Positions 50,248 through 59,450 of a DNA stretch of 64,000 nucleotides are shown here, one piece after another. The DNA lies in the NCBI RefSeq assembly GCF_009758415.1, contig NZ_WQRF01000002.1, positions 124,001 through 188,000 on the forward strand, read 5' to 3'. How positions within the stretch are numbered: the first letter of the stretch is position 1; each line of letters begins with the position of its first letter. The notes beneath the pieces are model-generated. The model worked only from the letters and a program-made list of their open reading frames with translations, was not told the DNA's origin and did no database searches. The stretch is from Devosia marina. GTDB taxonomy: Bacteria > Pseudomonadota > Alphaproteobacteria > Rhizobiales > Devosiaceae. A program made the translations under genes and the position numbers.

Positions 50248-50331
50248 GACCTCATGGTGGGCCCGTCGAGCCACGAGGTCGCGGGCACCCCGGTTACCGA
50301 CCTCCCCCTTCGACAGGCTCAGGATGAGGTC
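50248..50331. repeat. Nested palindromic repeat upstream of pheS
   Basis: Two 33-base arms, 50248-50280 and 50299-50331, around an 18-base centre. Each arm begins GACCTC and ends GAGGTC, so each is itself an inverted repeat, and the left arm matches the reverse complement of the right arm at 24 of 33 positions. The right arm holds CCTTCGACAGGCTCAGGATG, a core I have seen dispersed in many alphaproteobacterial genomes. It ends 15 bases before the pheS ATG. Confidence 0.7.
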
Positions 50332-50346
50332 TTGCGAGAGTTCAGC

Positions 50347-51477
50347 ATGTCCCTGCAAACACAAATCGAAACCCTGCGCAGCGAATTGTCCACCGCCATA
50401 GCCGGCGCGAACAGTGAAGCGGCGCTCGAGACTGTGCGCGTTTCGGCGCTGGGCAAGAAAGGCAGTGTTTCGGCCCTGCTTGCGACGCTGGGTTCAATGG
50501 CACCCGACGAGCGCAAGACCGCCGGGCCGGCGATCAATGGGCTCAAGGGGGAAATTGCCGGGCTGATTGAAACGCGCAGCGCCGAGCTCAAGGCCGCCGC
50601 CCTCGAGGCGCGCCTGGCAGCCGAGACGGTCGATGTCACCCTGCCGCTCAAGCCCGCACCGACCGCGCGCGGCCGGATACATCCGATTTCCCAGACTATT
50701 GACGAGATCACCGCGATCTTTTCGGACATGGGTTTTTCCATCGCCGAAGGGCCCGATATCGAGACTGACTATTTCAATTTCACCGCGCTGAACTTCCCGG
50801 AAGGCCACCCGGCGCGCGAAATGCACGACACTTTCTTCATGAAGCCGGGGCCCGACGGGGTGAAGAAGGTTCTGCGCACCCACACCTCGCCGGTGCAGAT
50901 GCGCGTGATGCAGAAAACCAATGAAAAGCCGGCAGCGAGTTACATCACCCCTGCCATGGACCCGCCGATCCGCGTGGTGATGCCCGGCCGCACTTATCGC
51001 AATGACAGTGACCAGACGCACACGCCGATGTTCCACCAGGTGGAGGGTCTCGTCATCGACAAATCGAGCCATATCGGCCAGTTGCGCTGGGTGCTGGAAG
51101 AGTTCTTGAAGGCCTTTTTCGAGGTGCCCAGCGTGACCTTGCGCTTCCGCCCGAGCTTTTTCCCGTTCACCGAACCCTCGATGGAGGTGGACGTGCAGTG
51201 CGACCGCTCGGGCTCCGAGGTGAAGATCGGCGAGGGCAATGACTGGCTCGAAATCCTCGGCTGCGGCATGGTGCACCCCAATGTCATCCGCAATGCCGGG
51301 CTCGATCCCGATGTCTATCAGGGCTTTGCCTGGGGCATCGGTATCGACCGCATCGCCATGCTGAAATATGGCATGCCAGATCTGCGGGCGTTTTTCGACG
51401 CGGACCAAAGGTGGCTGGCTCACTACGGGTTCCGCCCGCTGGACCTGCCGACGCTGTTCGGCGGGCTGTCCTCCTAA
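50347..51477 (+). CDS. pheS: Phenylalanyl-tRNA synthetase alpha subunit
   Basis: A 376-residue class II synthetase subunit. The N-terminal coiled-coil ([44 protein letters not shown]) is followed by the catalytic core: [75 protein letters not shown] and the final [22 protein letters not shown]. The ATG at 50347 is preferred to that at 50254, which reads through the repeat. It is followed by the ASCH/exonuclease gene and pheT. Confidence 0.98.
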   Translation: MSLQTQIETLRSELSTAIAGANSEAALETVRVSALGKKGSVSALLATLGSMAPDERKTAGPAINGLKGEIAGLIETRSAELKAAALEARLAAETVDVTLPLKPAPTARGRIHPISQTIDEITAIFSDMGFSIAEGPDIETDYFNFTALNFPEGHPAREMHDTFFMKPGPDGVKKVLRTHTSPVQMRVMQKTNEKPAASYITPAMDPPIRVVMPGRTYRNDSDQTHTPMFHQVEGLVIDKSSHIGQLRWVLEEFLKAFFEVPSVTLRFRPSFFPFTEPSMEVDVQCDRSGSEVKIGEGNDWLEILGCGMVHPNVIRNAGLDPDVYQGFAWGIGIDRIAMLKYGMPDLRAFFDADQRWLAHYGFRPLDLPTLFGGLSS

Positions 51478-51510
51478 GCTTTGTTCCAATCCGAGATCGG
51501 GTGAAAAACG

Positions 51511-52551
51511 GTGTCGTCCAGCGCGACCAAACGCGAGCAGTTCAGGTTCAGCTTTGGAGATTCTCCGGAGCTGGCTGACGATCTGCTTGCTTTGGTGCTG
51601 GCGGGCAAGAAGACGGCCACATGCGGGGCGCTGCGCGATTATGCCCGGGGCGGCGAGCCCATGCCGGAGGTCGGACGGCGCGATATCGTGCTCAATGGCG
51701 CGGGCCAAGAGGCTTGCGTGATTGAGACTTTGTCGGTCGAGACAAAGCGTTTCGACGATGTCGACCCCAGCTTCACCGATCTTGAAGGCGAAGGCCCCTA
51801 TGCCGAATGGCGGGCGGGGCATGAGGCCTTTTTTGCCCGCAATGGCGGCTTCGCGCCCGACATGCAGGTTGTATGTGAAACCTTCCGCCTCATGACCGTG
51901 CTGCCGGCGGGGCGCGACGTCTATAATCGCGTGGCGACGCCGATCTTCATTGTGACCGATATTGAGAGCGACGGGCCGACGCCGCTGCATAATTCCATGC
52001 TGAGCTTTGCCTCGGTGGCCATAGAAGCCGATGGTACGCGCCATGGGGAATTCGAAGCCGTGCTGACCCCGCGTCCCGACCGCAAGCAGAACGAGACCAC
52101 CATGGCCTGGTGGGCGACCCAGCCCGAAGCCTGGAAGGCGGCAACGGAAAATGCCGAAGACCCGGCGCTGGTCATGCCGCGCTTTGCCGACTGGGTCGAG
52201 AGCCTGCCCGGCCCGAAAGTGTTCGTGGCCGCGCCGATGATTTTCGACGGGCTCTGGATGGACCATTATCTGGACGAGTATGCCGGCACGCGGGCGCTTT
52301 CGGGCCCGTTCAAGGGGCGGCAGATTTTTCGCGGCGGCGGCATCTGCCTTTATACCATGGCGGGCACCTTGCGCGGCGCGCCCTATCTTGATTGGGGCAT
52401 GAGCAAGCTGCCAGCCGAATTCTACGGCCATGTGCCCCATACCCATAAGGCGATCGAAGACGCGCGGGGCTTTGCCAATGTGCTTGTCGAACTTCTCAAA
52501 CTCTCTTCCACACTGCCGCCGATCAATGGCAGCAAGAGCGACTTCCGCTAA
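51511..52551 (+). CDS. ASCH domain fused to a DEDDh exonuclease domain
   Basis: A 346-residue protein from a GTG start at 51511. Residues about 10-130 resemble an ASCH domain (RFSFGDSPELADDLLALVLAGKKTATCGAL, then VLNGAGQEACVIETLSVET). Residues about 140-335 resemble a DEDDh exonuclease: TPIFIVTDIESDGPTPLHN with Asp150/Glu152, FDGLWMDHYLDE, and HTHKAIEDARGFANVL with His312/Asp317. ASCH modules bind RNA or act on modified nucleosides. It lies between pheS (33 bases before) and pheT (11 after). The ribosome binding site is weak. Substrate unknown. Confidence 0.8.
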   Translation: MSSSATKREQFRFSFGDSPELADDLLALVLAGKKTATCGALRDYARGGEPMPEVGRRDIVLNGAGQEACVIETLSVETKRFDDVDPSFTDLEGEGPYAEWRAGHEAFFARNGGFAPDMQVVCETFRLMTVLPAGRDVYNRVATPIFIVTDIESDGPTPLHNSMLSFASVAIEADGTRHGEFEAVLTPRPDRKQNETTMAWWATQPEAWKAATENAEDPALVMPRFADWVESLPGPKVFVAAPMIFDGLWMDHYLDEYAGTRALSGPFKGRQIFRGGGICLYTMAGTLRGAPYLDWGMSKLPAEFYGHVPHTHKAIEDARGFANVLVELLKLSSTLPPINGSKSDFR

Positions 52552-52562
52552 GGACCAAAAAG

Positions 52563-54983
52563 ATGAAATTCACCCTCGATTGGCTCAAGGAACATCTCGA
52601 CACCAGCGCGTCAGCCGATGAGATCGGCAAGGCGCTGACCATGATTGGCCTCGAGGTGGAAGGGATTGAAAGCCAGGGCAAGGCGCTGGAAGCCTTTGTG
52701 ACCGCTCATGTGGTCTCCGCCGAGCAGCATCCTAACGCAGACAAGCTGCGTGTATGTAAAGTCGATGCGGGCACGGGTGAGCTGATTGACGTGGTCTGCG
52801 GGGCGCCGAATGCCCGCACGGGTCTCAAATCCGTGTTCGCTTTCCCCGGCACCTATATTCCGGGCAAGGACATGACCATCGGCAAGGGAAATATTCGCGG
52901 CCAGGTCAGCAATGGCATGCTGTGCTCCAATGCCGAACTGGAGCTGAGCGAGGACCATGACGGCATTATCGAATTGCCCGAAGATGCGCCGGTGGGCGTC
53001 AAATATGTCGATTATGTCGGCATGGATGGCGTGGTGTTCGATATTTCCATAACCCCCAATCGGGGCGATGCGACGGGCGTATATGGCATAGCGCGCGACC
53101 TGGCGGCCTTTGGCCTGGGGACATTGAAGAGCACAGATTTCTCGCCGATCCCGTCCAAGGGACCGAGCCCGATTGCGCCCTTGCCGCATCAGTTCGACGC
53201 GGATGAGCCCAAGGCGATCCGAAAGTTTGCCGGAAGGTATCTCAAGAACATCAAGAACGGTCCTTCGCCTGACTGGCTGCAGCAGCGCCTTCGAGCCGTG
53301 GGGCTGCGGCCCATCAACACCGTGGTCGACATAACCAACCTGGTCTCGCTCGGCTGGGGCCGACCGCTGCACGCCTATGACGCCGACAAGGTCGAGGGCC
53401 AGATGGTGCTGCGCAATGCGCGCGGCGAAGCGTTCGACGCCCTCGACAACAAGGTCTATACGCTCGACGACACCATGACGGTCATTGCCGACGACAAGGG
53501 CCCGCTCTGCCTGGGCGGCATTATGGGTGGGATCCGTTCGGGGGTGACCGAGGAGACCACCAATGTGTTCATGGAATGCGCCAGCTGGGACCCCGATCTG
53601 ATCGCCCAGTCCGGCCGCAAGACCGGCATCGTATCGGACGCCCGCTATCGCCTGGAGCGCAGTGTCGATCCGGCGCTGACCGAGCCCGGCATGGAACTGG
53701 CAACCCGACTGGTGCTGGAGCTGTGCGGCGGCGAGCCGATGGAGCCGGCCATTTCAGGTGAGGATGTCTTCCCGGACACCGTGGTTGAATTCCCACTGGC
53801 CGAGGTCAATCGCCTGACCGGCCTGACCGTGGCTGGCGATGAGATCGAGGCGATCCTGGACCGACTCGGCTTTGCCATGGAGGGAACCGGCCCGGTTCGT
53901 TCGGTCAAAGTGCCGAGCTGGCGGCCAGATGTGACGCAGAAGGCAGACCTCGTTGAAGAGGTGATGCGCATGGTGGGCGTGGACAATGTGCCGGTGGAGC
54001 CGCTGCCACGGTTGACCCATGTCGCTCCGCGCATGCTGACCACCATCCAGAACCGCCGCCGCATTGCCCGCCGGGCGCTGGCGGCGCGCGGGCTCGATGA
54101 GGCAGTGACCTGGAGCTTCATCAGCCATGACGAGGCCACCCGGTTTGGCGGGGGCACCGAAGACCGGCAATTGGCCAATGCCATTGCCTCGGACATGACC
54201 GATATGCGGCCCTCGCTGTTGCCGGGGCTCATCGCCGGGGCCCGCCGAAACGCCAATCGTGGCTTTGCTGACGTGGCGCTGTTCGAGGTGGGACAGATTT
54301 TCCTGTCGGACCAGCCCGAAGGCCAGCACACCTATGCATCCGGTATTCGCACCGGCACGGCAACGCTGGACGGCGCCGGCCGCCACTGGTCGGGCAAAGC
54401 CGAAGCGGTTGGCGTGTGGGATGCCAAGGCGGATCTGGCCGCGGTGCTTGATGCGCTGGGGGTTGATATTGAGAAGGTGCAGGTACTGCCCGAAGCGGCG
54501 GAGTGGAGCCATCCGGGGCGCGGCGGGCGCATTGCCCTTGGGCCCAAGGTGACCTTGGGATGGTTCGGTGAACTGCATCCGGCACTCAGCGCCGAACTCG
54601 ATATCGAGGGCCCTGTTGCGGCGTTCGAGATCGATCTCGATGCCATCCCCGAGCCGCGCAAAAAGGCCACCAGGACCAAGCCGGCACTCGCGCTCAGCCC
54701 ATTTCAGCCGGTCTCCAGGGACTTTGCATTCGTGATGGATCGTGGGGTGACTGCTGCGGCCATCCTCAAAGCCGCCCGAGGTGCCGACAAGGCGCTGATC
54801 AAGGACGTGGGCATTTTCGACGTGTTCGAGGGCAGCCATGTGGGCGAGGGCAAGAAATCGGTGGCCATCGAGGTGACATTGCAGCCGCGCGAGCGGACGC
54901 TGACCGACGAGGAAATCGACAAGGTCTCCTCGGCTGTCGTGGCGGCAGTGACCAAGACCACCGGCGGCGAATTGAGGAAGTAG
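52563..54983 (+). CDS. pheT: Phenylalanyl-tRNA synthetase beta subunit
   Basis: An 806-residue subunit of the (alpha-beta)2 enzyme that charges tRNA-Phe, usual length. MKFTLDWLKEHLDTSASADEIGKALTMIGLEVEGIE opens it, a tRNA-binding domain with VVSAEQHPNADKLRVCKVDAG follows, the B3/B4 editing region is next, and the C-terminal FDX-ACB domain (ALSPFQPVSRDFAFVMDRGVTAAAI...) ends it. It is downstream of the ASCH/exonuclease gene and probably in the same transcript. Confidence 0.98.
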   Translation: MKFTLDWLKEHLDTSASADEIGKALTMIGLEVEGIESQGKALEAFVTAHVVSAEQHPNADKLRVCKVDAGTGELIDVVCGAPNARTGLKSVFAFPGTYIPGKDMTIGKGNIRGQVSNGMLCSNAELELSEDHDGIIELPEDAPVGVKYVDYVGMDGVVFDISITPNRGDATGVYGIARDLAAFGLGTLKSTDFSPIPSKGPSPIAPLPHQFDADEPKAIRKFAGRYLKNIKNGPSPDWLQQRLRAVGLRPINTVVDITNLVSLGWGRPLHAYDADKVEGQMVLRNARGEAFDALDNKVYTLDDTMTVIADDKGPLCLGGIMGGIRSGVTEETTNVFMECASWDPDLIAQSGRKTGIVSDARYRLERSVDPALTEPGMELATRLVLELCGGEPMEPAISGEDVFPDTVVEFPLAEVNRLTGLTVAGDEIEAILDRLGFAMEGTGPVRSVKVPSWRPDVTQKADLVEEVMRMVGVDNVPVEPLPRLTHVAPRMLTTIQNRRRIARRALAARGLDEAVTWSFISHDEATRFGGGTEDRQLANAIASDMTDMRPSLLPGLIAGARRNANRGFADVALFEVGQIFLSDQPEGQHTYASGIRTGTATLDGAGRHWSGKAEAVGVWDAKADLAAVLDALGVDIEKVQVLPEAAEWSHPGRGGRIALGPKVTLGWFGELHPALSAELDIEGPVAAFEIDLDAIPEPRKKATRTKPALALSPFQPVSRDFAFVMDRGVTAAAILKAARGADKALIKDVGIFDVFEGSHVGEGKKSVAIEVTLQPRERTLTDEEIDKVSSAVVAAVTKTTGGELRK

Positions 54984-54989
54984 ATCTTC

Positions 54990-55117
54990 TCGCCTCTCCC
55001 CCTTGCGGGGCAGGACGCGGCGCTAGGCCGAAGGCTAAAGCAACGCTGGAGAGGGGAGACCCAATGTCGACGCGTGTCCATCACCCCACCCTCAATCCCT
55101 CCCCCTCAAGGGGAGGG
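54990..55117. repeat. Paired C/G-rich inverted repeats in the pheT-folC gap
   Basis: The 168-base gap holds two inverted elements. The first has CCTCTCCCCC near 54992 paired with GAGAGGGGAG near 55052, enclosing GGCGCTAGGCCGAAGGCTAA, a form common in Rhizobiales intergenic repeats. The second is CCCTCCCC (55097-55104) with GGGGAGGG (55110-55117), a perfect 8-bp hairpin. A terminator role for pheT is possible but there is no T run. Confidence 0.5.
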
Positions 55118-55151
55118 AGGCGCAGGAACCGCTCTATCGAGGTCCATTTCC

Positions 55152-56441
55152 ATGTCCCGCACCGACGCCATTCTCGCCCGCTTGAGCAAATTGCACCCCA
55201 GGCTGATCGATCTCAGCCTGGATCGCATGATCCCGCTATTGGAAAAGCTGGGTAATCCGCAGGACCACCTGCCTCCCACGATCCATGTTGCGGGCACCAA
55301 TGCCAAGGGGTCGACCATTGCCTATCTGCGCGCCTTTCTCGAGGCGGCCGGCAAGACGGTGCATGTCTATAATTCCCCGCATCTGGTGCGGTTCAACGAA
55401 CGTATCCGCCTTGCTGGCACGCTGGTGGGCACGCGCAAACTCAATGCCGCACTCGAAGAGGTCGAGCAGGTCAATAATGGCGATCCGATCACCTTTTTCG
55501 AGGTGACGACCGTGACCGCGTTCAAGCTGTTTGCTGACACGCCGGCCGATTTCCTGCTGCTCGAAACAGGGATGGGCGGAACCTACGACACGACCAATGT
55601 GGTGCGCCATCCGCTGGGCACTATCATCACGCCGATCGACTACGACCATCAGGGGTTTCTGGGCAATTCGCTGGCCGAAATCGCGCTCAACAAGGCCGGC
55701 ATTCTCAAGCGCGGCTCAAAGGCGGTGATGGGTATCCAGCATGAGGAGGCCCGTGCGGTACTCGAGCGGGCCGCGCGGCGGTTGGGCATCAGCCCCGTCT
55801 GGCAGAATGAGGATTTCCACGGATCCGAACAGGACGGGCGACTGGTCTATTCCGACGAGGACGGGTTGATCGACCTGCCCCCTCCGGCACTGCCCGGTCC
55901 GCACCAGTTCGACAATGCCGGGCTGGCGATTGCCGCGGCCCGTCAGTTTGGCCTGCCGATTGACGCGGCCGGATTTGCCGAGGGGCTGCGGCAGGTTTCC
56001 TGGCCGGCGCGCATGCAGCCGATCCGCGCGGGCAAGCTGCGCGAACTGCTGCCGGAAGGCCATGAATTGTGGCTCGATGGCGGACACAATCCGCATGGCG
56101 CAGCGGCCCTGGCCCGCACCATTGCCGCAATGCCGGAAAGGCCGCTGGTGCTGATCATGGGGATGATGAACAATCGTGCACCGGAAGACTTTCTCGAAGT
56201 GTTCCGCGACCTGCATCCCGCCCAGGTGCTGACCCTGACCATTCCGGGCGAGGAGAACGCCCATAAGTCCGAAGAGATCGCAGCCCGCGCCCGGGCGCAG
56301 CGCTTCCCCGCCAAGGCCATGCGCTCGATCACCAGTGCGCTCAGAGCCGCCGCAGATATCGAAGGCGCAAGAGTGCTGATTTGCGGCTCGCTTTATCTGG
56401 CGGGCGATGTGCTGGCCAAGAACGGCACGATCCCTGACTGA
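55152..56441 (+). CDS. folC: Folylpolyglutamate synthase/dihydrofolate synthase
   Basis: A 429-residue Mur-ligase-like enzyme that adds glutamate to folates and makes dihydrofolate. ATP-binding HVAGTNAKGSTIAYLRAFLEAAG and NSPHLVRFNERIRL, then ETGMGGTYDTTNVV, and the C-terminal ELWLDGGHNPHGAAALARTIA. The ATG at 55152 follows a gene-free repeat region. In many relatives folC follows accD at the end of a trp/acc cluster; here it is after pheT, so this may be a moved or second copy. Confidence 0.94.
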   Translation: MSRTDAILARLSKLHPRLIDLSLDRMIPLLEKLGNPQDHLPPTIHVAGTNAKGSTIAYLRAFLEAAGKTVHVYNSPHLVRFNERIRLAGTLVGTRKLNAALEEVEQVNNGDPITFFEVTTVTAFKLFADTPADFLLLETGMGGTYDTTNVVRHPLGTIITPIDYDHQGFLGNSLAEIALNKAGILKRGSKAVMGIQHEEARAVLERAARRLGISPVWQNEDFHGSEQDGRLVYSDEDGLIDLPPPALPGPHQFDNAGLAIAAARQFGLPIDAAGFAEGLRQVSWPARMQPIRAGKLRELLPEGHELWLDGGHNPHGAAALARTIAAMPERPLVLIMGMMNNRAPEDFLEVFRDLHPAQVLTLTIPGEENAHKSEEIAARARAQRFPAKAMRSITSALRAAADIEGARVLICGSLYLAGDVLAKNGTIPD

Positions 56442-56456
56442 GCGGACATCCTGGCG

Positions 56457-57602
56457 TTATTGCATCAGTTGGAAGCGCTCAAAACGGCCCAGCTCTGTGT
56501 CGATGGCGGCCTTGACCTCGGCACTCACATCCTCCAGCCAGGTCCATTGCTGCACCAAGAGGGACTGGTTCGCACGGTCGGTCTTGAGGTCGATGGCGGC
56601 CACCACACGATCATCGACCAGTACCGGCAAGGCGAAATAGCCATATAGCCGCTTGGCCGCCGGCACGTAGGCCTCAAAAATGTGGTCGTAGCCGAACATC
56701 AGCTTGAGCCGCTTGCGCTGGATGATCAGCGGATCGAACGGTGAGAGAATATGCACCCGATTGGCCGGTGGCGGGGCCACCTGTTCCAGCGCCTGGCCGG
56801 TTGTCCAGTGCGGGATCTTTTCGGCGCCCTCGATGGTGACCGGCAGAAGCAGGCGGCGGCGTACGCGGTTCTCGATCAGCTCGCGCACCGCCTTTTTGGC
56901 CGGCGCGTTGAGGTGGCAGATCGAATCGAGACTGACAATGCCCTGGCTGCGCAGGGCCCGGTCGAGCAGATAGGCGGTAACCTGGCGCTCGGTGGCGGGC
57001 CGCGGGGCCTTTTCCCAGCCGAAGTGGCGCCCGATCAGATCATAGGTCTTGAGCATACCCTGGCGTTCGGCAATGGCGACAAGGCCCTGGTAGAACATCA
57101 GTTGCAGCACACGCTTGGATGGCTTGCGGCTGGCCCAGGGATGGGTCTTGTCGACCAGTTCATCATCATCGATGTCGCGGATCGACAACGGCCCCTCTTT
57201 CTTGAGGCGCCTTGTCATGGCATTGACTTCGGCCCTGGTTACCGAGCCGAACCAGGCGCTGGGGTTTTCGCGATATGCCTTCATGGCGGGCAGGAAGAAC
57301 GGCAGATCGGCAGTAGGGACGTAGCTCAGGGCGTGCGTCCAATATTCAAAGACCGACTTTTGTGCCGATTGCTGGCTGGCCAGGTCGCTGCGCCGATAGG
57401 CCGGGATACGCGCGTAAAGAATGTGATGATGGCAGCGCTCGATGACATTGATGGTGTCGATCTGCACATAGCCCAGATGTTCGATCGCCGCACGCGTCGC
57501 CGCCGGCCCGGCGCCGAAGGGTTCGGTTTCATCAAGCTTTTGCGCCTTCATCCAGACGGCGCGAGCCTGGGCGGCGGTGAGGGAGACGGGCTTTTTCGGC
57601 AC
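56457..57602 (-). CDS. YcaQ/AlkX-like DNA glycosylase (winged helix, HTH_42)
   Basis: A 381-residue protein of the AlkZ/YcaQ superfamily, which unhooks DNA interstrand crosslinks. The N-terminal winged-helix pattern is AQARAVWMKAQKLDETEPFG, and GYVQIDTINVIERCHHHILYARIP contains the active-site QID (Gln47, Asp49), that is the Q-phi-D motif of the AlkX/YcaQ clade rather than the Q-phi-Q of AlkZ. The rest is typical HTH_42. It is convergent with folC (15 bases between) and has no neighbour with a related job. Confidence 0.9.
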   Translation of the reverse strand: MPKKPVSLTAAQARAVWMKAQKLDETEPFGAGPAATRAAIEHLGYVQIDTINVIERCHHHILYARIPAYRRSDLASQQSAQKSVFEYWTHALSYVPTADLPFFLPAMKAYRENPSAWFGSVTRAEVNAMTRRLKKEGPLSIRDIDDDELVDKTHPWASRKPSKRVLQLMFYQGLVAIAERQGMLKTYDLIGRHFGWEKAPRPATERQVTAYLLDRALRSQGIVSLDSICHLNAPAKKAVRELIENRVRRRLLLPVTIEGAEKIPHWTTGQALEQVAPPPANRVHILSPFDPLIIQRKRLKLMFGYDHIFEAYVPAAKRLYGYFALPVLVDDRVVAAIDLKTDRANQSLLVQQWTWLEDVSAEVKAAIDTELGRFERFQLMQ

Positions 57603-57741
57603 GGTTGATTCCTGAGGTCTGACAGAACGATGTCAGATCAGGAGGGCGTGTCAAATGCGGTCAGGAGGCCGCGTGTCGAGGGGGAAATTCAATAGGCGCC
57701 AAAAGCCGCTAGCCGGGGAACGGCGATGCTTAAAGAGAATT

Positions 57742-57817
<76 letters not shown>

Positions 57818-57991
57818 ATCCGAACAAGCGGCGCGTGGCGCGCCCCTGCGGTAGATTTGGGTTCGTCGGGGCGTTGCCCGTCCGAAGCGAGGCGGAACCT
57901 ATTGGAACAATCCGCCACTTGCAAGTGCCTAAATGACACTTTTTTATCCCGCCGGGGAAAACCCGGCCCCGGCGAGAAAAGGTAAATTAAA

Positions 57992-58384
57992 TCAACGGTC
58001 TTCGTCGTCGCCGACGTCGAAACCGAGGCTGTCGTCTTCGTCCTCGTCTTCTTCGAGGAAGGTGTCTTCATCGTCGTCGCCCAGGTCTTCGTCGACCTCG
58101 ACATCTTCGACATCAGGGATATCGTCGCCGCTTTCCTCGGCGTCCGCCTCTTCAAGGCTGACGATCTCTGGCGCTGCGGTATCCTCGACTTCTTCTTCTT
58201 CGACCTGCTCTTCGTCATCCACCTTGCGGGCGGTGACCGGGCTGGGCTTGCCGGGCAGGGTTTCGAAGAATGACCGCGGATAGCTCTTGCCGGTATAGGG
58301 CGAGACGATCGGGTCCTGGTTCAGATCGTAGAACTTCTTGCCGGTATCGGGGTCGGTCCGCTTGGTACCGCGTTCACTGGCCAT
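57992..58384 (-). CDS. TIGR02300-type acidic protein
   Basis: A 130-residue protein. Residues 1-45 have the family signature: RGTKRTDPDTGKKFYDLNQDPIVSPYTGKSYP, a zinc-ribbon-like segment with the cysteines replaced. The rest (about 55-130) is hyper-acidic, mostly Asp and Glu, and likely disordered. Function is unknown. It is the family's usual minus-strand neighbour of cmk-rpsA; between them relatives carry aroA, which is absent here. The 230-base gap to cmk shows no other gene. Confidence 0.87.
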   Translation of the reverse strand: MASERGTKRTDPDTGKKFYDLNQDPIVSPYTGKSYPRSFFETLPGKPSPVTARKVDDEEQVEEEEVEDTAAPEIVSLEEADAEESGDDIPDVEDVEVDEDLGDDDEDTFLEEDEDEDDSLGFDVGDDEDR

Positions 58385-58614
58385 CTCTCATGCCTCGTCG
58401 AATAAGGAGAATTGGGGGCGCTTCAGTAGCCGCGAACGCCCATTTCGGTTCGTCCGGTTATGGGCAAAGCCCTGCCCTGTCAAACGCAAAATGCGCGATT
58501 GCCGGACTCCCACGCACTTCGAGCCGGCTCCGAACAGTGTCCGGACCGCCTCTTGCCCTTCGCCACCGTCACCGTTATCGGCTTGGGTCAGCCGATCACT
58601 TCTGGGGACAGGAC

Positions 58615-59268
58615 ATGATTATTGCCGTGGATGGACCCGCAGCCTCGGGCAAGGGGACGCTGGCCGCCGGCCTGGCACGCCATTATGGACTGCCCCATCT
58701 GGACACCGGCCTGCTCTATCGCGCCGTGGGCCTGGCGGTGGCCGACAAGGTGGACGGCCCGGCCTTTGAAAGCGCGGCCATTGCGGCGGCCCAGGCGCTC
58801 GATGCTGGACATCTCGATGATCTGGCGGCGCTGACGGCGGCCGAAACCGGGGTGCTGGCATCCAAGGTCGCGGTGATCGCTGAGGTGCGCGCGGCGCTGT
58901 TCGACTTCCAGCGTACTTTTGCCACCGGGCCCGATGGCGCCGTGCTGGACGGGCGCGATATCGGAACACGAATCTGCCCCGATGCCGATGTGAAGCTGTT
59001 TATCCAGGCCGACAGCAAGGCACGCATGGAGCGCCGCGCCCGGCAATTGGAAGCACGGGGCGTGGCGGTGGATCGCTATGCCCTGTTCCACCAGATCGAA
59101 GAGCGGGACGCGCGTGACATGCTGAATCCGCATGGTGGTTTTTACCAGGCAGACGACGCGCACTTGCTCGATACGACACAACTCGGTATAGAAGCGGCAC
59201 TCCGCGCTGCCATCGCGATTGTCGAGAAGGCCATGGCGCTCAAGGCAGGGGGGCAAAAGCCCTCCTAA
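58615..59268 (+). CDS. cmk: Cytidylate kinase
   Basis: A 217-residue nucleoside monophosphate kinase that phosphorylates CMP and dCMP. The P-loop IIAVDGPAASGKGTLAAGLARHYGL opens it, LDTGLLYRAVGL and VLDGRDIGTRICPDADVKLFI follow, and the LID RALFHQIEERDARDMLNP-like segment completes it. GGGGACAGGAC precedes the ATG at 58615; a longer frame from 58270 is overlapped by the oppositely oriented TIGR02300 gene. It is followed by rpsA, the standard order. Confidence 0.97.
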   Translation: MIIAVDGPAASGKGTLAAGLARHYGLPHLDTGLLYRAVGLAVADKVDGPAFESAAIAAAQALDAGHLDDLAALTAAETGVLASKVAVIAEVRAALFDFQRTFATGPDGAVLDGRDIGTRICPDADVKLFIQADSKARMERRARQLEARGVAVDRYALFHQIEERDARDMLNPHGGFYQADDAHLLDTTQLGIEAALRAAIAIVEKAMALKAGGQKPS

Positions 59269-59450
59269 TTTCCTCCTTGGGCCCGTTCCTTTCGAGCGAT
59301 CACCCAGGCGCTGGCCCGGACCCATGAAATACCCAATCAACCTGTTTCTTGAAGCGGTGCTCCGTGCGCCGGCTTTGGCATTTGCCGAAGCGGACCCGTA
59401 TTCGGGCTCAGGTTTGCAACCCTCAACGACCGGCGCACCGGAGAAAAGAT

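Noticed and set aside
57937..57990. Terminator of the TIGR02300 gene
   Set aside because: A CGCCGGGG...CCCCGGCG hairpin is present, but in the direction of transcription it is followed by A residues, not T.
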